Of a DNA stretch of 64,000 bases, positions 62,690 to 64,000 are shown piece after piece. Location of the stretch: contig DATNPK010000011.1 of the NCBI GenBank assembly GCA_036703275.1, positions 62,001 through 126,000 on the forward strand, in the 5' to 3' direction. Under the pieces are notes generated by a model. The model was not told the origin of the DNA, did no database searches, and worked only from the letters and a program-made list of their open reading frames with translations. The DNA comes from Coleofasciculaceae cyanobacterium (GTDB lineage Bacteria; Cyanobacteriota; Cyanobacteriia; Cyanobacteriales; Xenococcaceae). A program made the translations under genes and the position numbers. The stretch's first letter is position 1. Each line of letters begins with the position of its first letter.

Positions 62690-63642
62690 AAATTGAGTAA
62701 AGCTTCCGTATAAGGGCGACGTTCGGGAAACTGATTACTAAGATAAATATGACGGACTAAAGTTAAAGTTGTATATGCCGTAATAGCGCGATTATCTTTT
62801 GCTTGTGTGAGCTGAAGAAATTCTTTTTCTAAGGCAATTTCTCGCTCTTGCAGAGCTTTTATATTACCAAAAGTTCTTAAACTATATTCGGTAATATGTG
62901 CAATAAAATTACCAATATCTAAACTGGGATTACCTTGACAATATAGATCGAGGTCTAGTAAGTAAAAGCGATCGCGATCGACGATAATTTGATCGAAATA
63001 AAAATCACGATGAATTCCATAAACGGGATATTCTGGTACGCTTGCTCCTAAAACACGGCATTTGGCTAAAATAGTTTTAATTCGTGATTCCCATTGAGGA
63101 TAATCTTGCCAAACTAATGGTAATTTCGCTTCTAAAATTGCCAATTCATCCGCCATTGTATGAGAACGTTGAGGAGGTATATTTACTTGATGGAGTTTAT
63201 GGGCAACCTGAGCAATTTTTTGACTAACAGCAACTCCTTTATTTGTAGTTAAATAATTAATTACTAATTCCCCAGGTACTTTTTTTTGTAGCCACATTTC
63301 CCACTCAGGAATAATGCCCACAGGTTCGGGTACGGAAATGTTGTCATCACTATGATTATCAAAGCCACTATGCCACAGTTGTTTTTGTAGTCCGTAACTT
63401 TTGATATCTGTTCCTTTGGCGCGGATTTTGCCAATTACAACTAGAGGATTTTTTCCCTGGAAACTATATTCAATTAAGCAACGTTTTTGGGGTTTATAAC
63501 GAATTACCTTAATTTGAACGAGACTGAAAGCAAGATGCTGAGGAAATATTTCTTTGACTTTAAACGGACAAATAACATCTTGTAAAAAAGGCATTTGTGG
63601 ATCTTGAGCAATATTAAATCGATCCGTAACTACACAATTCAT
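62656..63642 (-). CDS. Phosphotransferase family protein (APH-like kinase fold)
   Basis: About 328 residues from ATG 63642; a TTG at 63660 lies within an interspersed repeat and is less likely. The kinase-like fold shows the catalytic loop 'YGIHRDFYFDQIIVD' (H-x-D with a downstream Gln instead of Asn) and the metal-binding 'LLDLDLYCQGNPSLDIGNFI', as in aminoglycoside/choline kinase-like proteins. The N-terminal lobe includes 'VIRYKPQKRCLIEYSF'. Substrate unknown, probably a small cell-envelope or metabolite hydroxyl. Its end overlaps the start of the porin gene by 34 bases, and the ABC transporter gene is upstream on the same strand, suggesting one operon. Confidence 0.83.
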   Translation of the reverse strand: MNCVVTDRFNIAQDPQMPFLQDVICPFKVKEIFPQHLAFSLVQIKVIRYKPQKRCLIEYSFQGKNPLVVIGKIRAKGTDIKSYGLQKQLWHSGFDNHSDDNISVPEPVGIIPEWEMWLQKKVPGELVINYLTTNKGVAVSQKIAQVAHKLHQVNIPPQRSHTMADELAILEAKLPLVWQDYPQWESRIKTILAKCRVLGASVPEYPVYGIHRDFYFDQIIVDRDRFYLLDLDLYCQGNPSLDIGNFIAHITEYSLRTFGNIKALQEREIALEKEFLQLTQAKDNRAITAYTTLTLVRHIYLSNQFPERRPYTEALLNLCEQRLESIKI

Positions 63643-63647
63643 CTTGG

Positions 63648-63706
63648 CTATTGGTGACAAGTTAAGGGACTACGTTGTTTGTCAATCGATTTTAAGCTAT
63701 TAGCTT
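63648..63706. repeat. Interspersed ~60-bp repeat, copy B
   Basis: CTATTGGTGACAAGTTAAGG, then TTTGTCAATCG and AGCTATTAGCT, corresponding to 58818-58885 with several substitutions. It sits between the ABC transporter and phosphotransferase genes. Confidence 0.7.
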
Positions 63707-63769
63707 TTCCGACATTTTCGCTCAACTTTAACTTTTGAGAGAGCGTTAACTATTTATTTTCACGACTAT

Positions 63770-64000
63770 TTAAATACGATAAATCATCTCTTTTTCATTA
63801 GGCTTATGATTATTTTGCATTCGATAAAGTTGGGCATAGCGTCCATTTTGAGCAATTAAATTTCTGGGACTTCCTTGTTCAATTATTCGTCCTTTTTCGA
63901 GATAAATAATGATATCTGCTTGGGTAGCTAATGCCAAATCGTGAGTAATTAAAAATGTCGTGCGTTGTTGGGCTAATCGTTGCAAAGCTTCAATTACAGC
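63770..64000 (-). CDS. ABC transporter ATP-binding protein, C-terminal end (truncated by window edge)
   Basis: Only the last ~76 codons are present; the frame is open at the edge. The H-loop 'FLITHDLALATQADIII' and the following 'YLEKGRIIEQGSPRNLIAQN' then 'GRYAQLYRMQ' are the end of an ABC exporter (ABCB-type fused permease-ATPase) nucleotide-binding domain. Substrate cannot be inferred. It probably begins the operon that continues with the phosphotransferase and porin genes. Confidence 0.85.
   Translation of the reverse strand, partial: AVIEALQRLAQQRTTFLITHDLALATQADIIIYLEKGRIIEQGSPRNLIAQNGRYAQLYRMQNNHKPNEKEMIYRI

Noticed and set aside
1-64000. tRNA, rRNA, CRISPR arrays, transposases
   Set aside because: Scanned by eye; no cloverleaf with TTCGANNC-type arm, no spaced direct-repeat array, and no transposase-like protein was found. 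Small RNAs could be missed without a covariance search.

Overview
The window reads as a cyanobacterial chromosome. The HIP1 octamer GCGATCGC is dense throughout. There are cyanobacterium-typical families: a TonB receptor with an AMIN domain, an iron-uptake porin, a fused CbiG/CobJ, an RppA/RppB two-component pair, and DUF2996 and DUF6464-like proteins. Composition is AT-rich, with short heptamer tandem repeats and GC-rich palindromic interspersed repeats. A unicellular, baeocytous or filamentous cyanobacterium is likely; the genus cannot be fixed from the sequence alone.

Layout. (1) 1-8.6 kb: iron/siderophore locus with a truncated FecB-like binding protein, an EntS-like MFS exporter, a PvdQ-like penicillin acylase, a four-helix-bundle gene embedded in heptamer repeats, an AraC/PchR-like regulator, a DUF1636 protein and an AMIN-TonB receptor. 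The receptor promoter carries a Fur-like box and a 15-bp direct repeat with a 21-bp period. (2) 8.6-17.7 kb: DUF6464-like protein, a membrane-protein gene split by a repeat insertion, two glycosyltransferases, CbiG-CobJ (corrin synthesis) and DnaB. (3) 17.8-21.3 kb: EmrAB-like efflux operon and its MarR regulator, which share an operator word. (4) 21.3-25.4 kb: a ruined cyanophycinase containing a repeat element, an XRE + ImmA/IrrE pair, an M48 protease, DUF427 and a membrane protein. (5) 25.9-31.8 kb: Dps, an alpha/beta hydrolase lacking its nucleophile, flavodoxin with a Fur-like box, a thioredoxin-like [2Fe-2S] protein carrying an in-frame repeat insertion, and a Na+/H+ antiporter. (6) 31.8-37 kb: alpha-amylase, DUF389, DUF1003, an MBL-fold protein, and fragments of a GT2 gene and a LuxR gene. 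(7) 37.2-42.7 kb: MarR-controlled RND efflux pair. (8) 42.7-49.7 kb: PQQ sugar dehydrogenase, pentapeptide lipoprotein, methyltransferase, a triply damaged mgtE, an outer-membrane protein, a phosphoesterase and a HAD phosphatase. (9) 49.7-53.2 kb: a composite repeat, RppB/RppA and two small cyanobacterial proteins. (10) 53.4-64 kb: PadR-controlled second RND pair, an OmpR/histidine kinase system, an iron-uptake porin interrupted by a stop codon, a phosphotransferase and the end of an ABC transporter.

Three themes link the genes. Iron economy: siderophore uptake, Dps, flavodoxin, [2Fe-2S] protein and iron porin. Efflux: three pumps, each with a local MarR or PadR regulator and a visible candidate operator. 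Genome decay by small repeats: six loci are broken or reduced to fragments (split gene at 9.3-11.3 kb, cyanophycinase, GT2, LuxR, MgtE, porin), and a seventh gene carries an in-frame repeat insertion. No tRNA, rRNA, CRISPR array, transposase or phage structural gene was seen. No clearly novel multi-gene system stands out. The strongest leads are the acylase-containing siderophore locus with its dual operator, the repeat insertions inside genes, and the 11-bp-period promoter repeats shared by neighbouring envelope genes.
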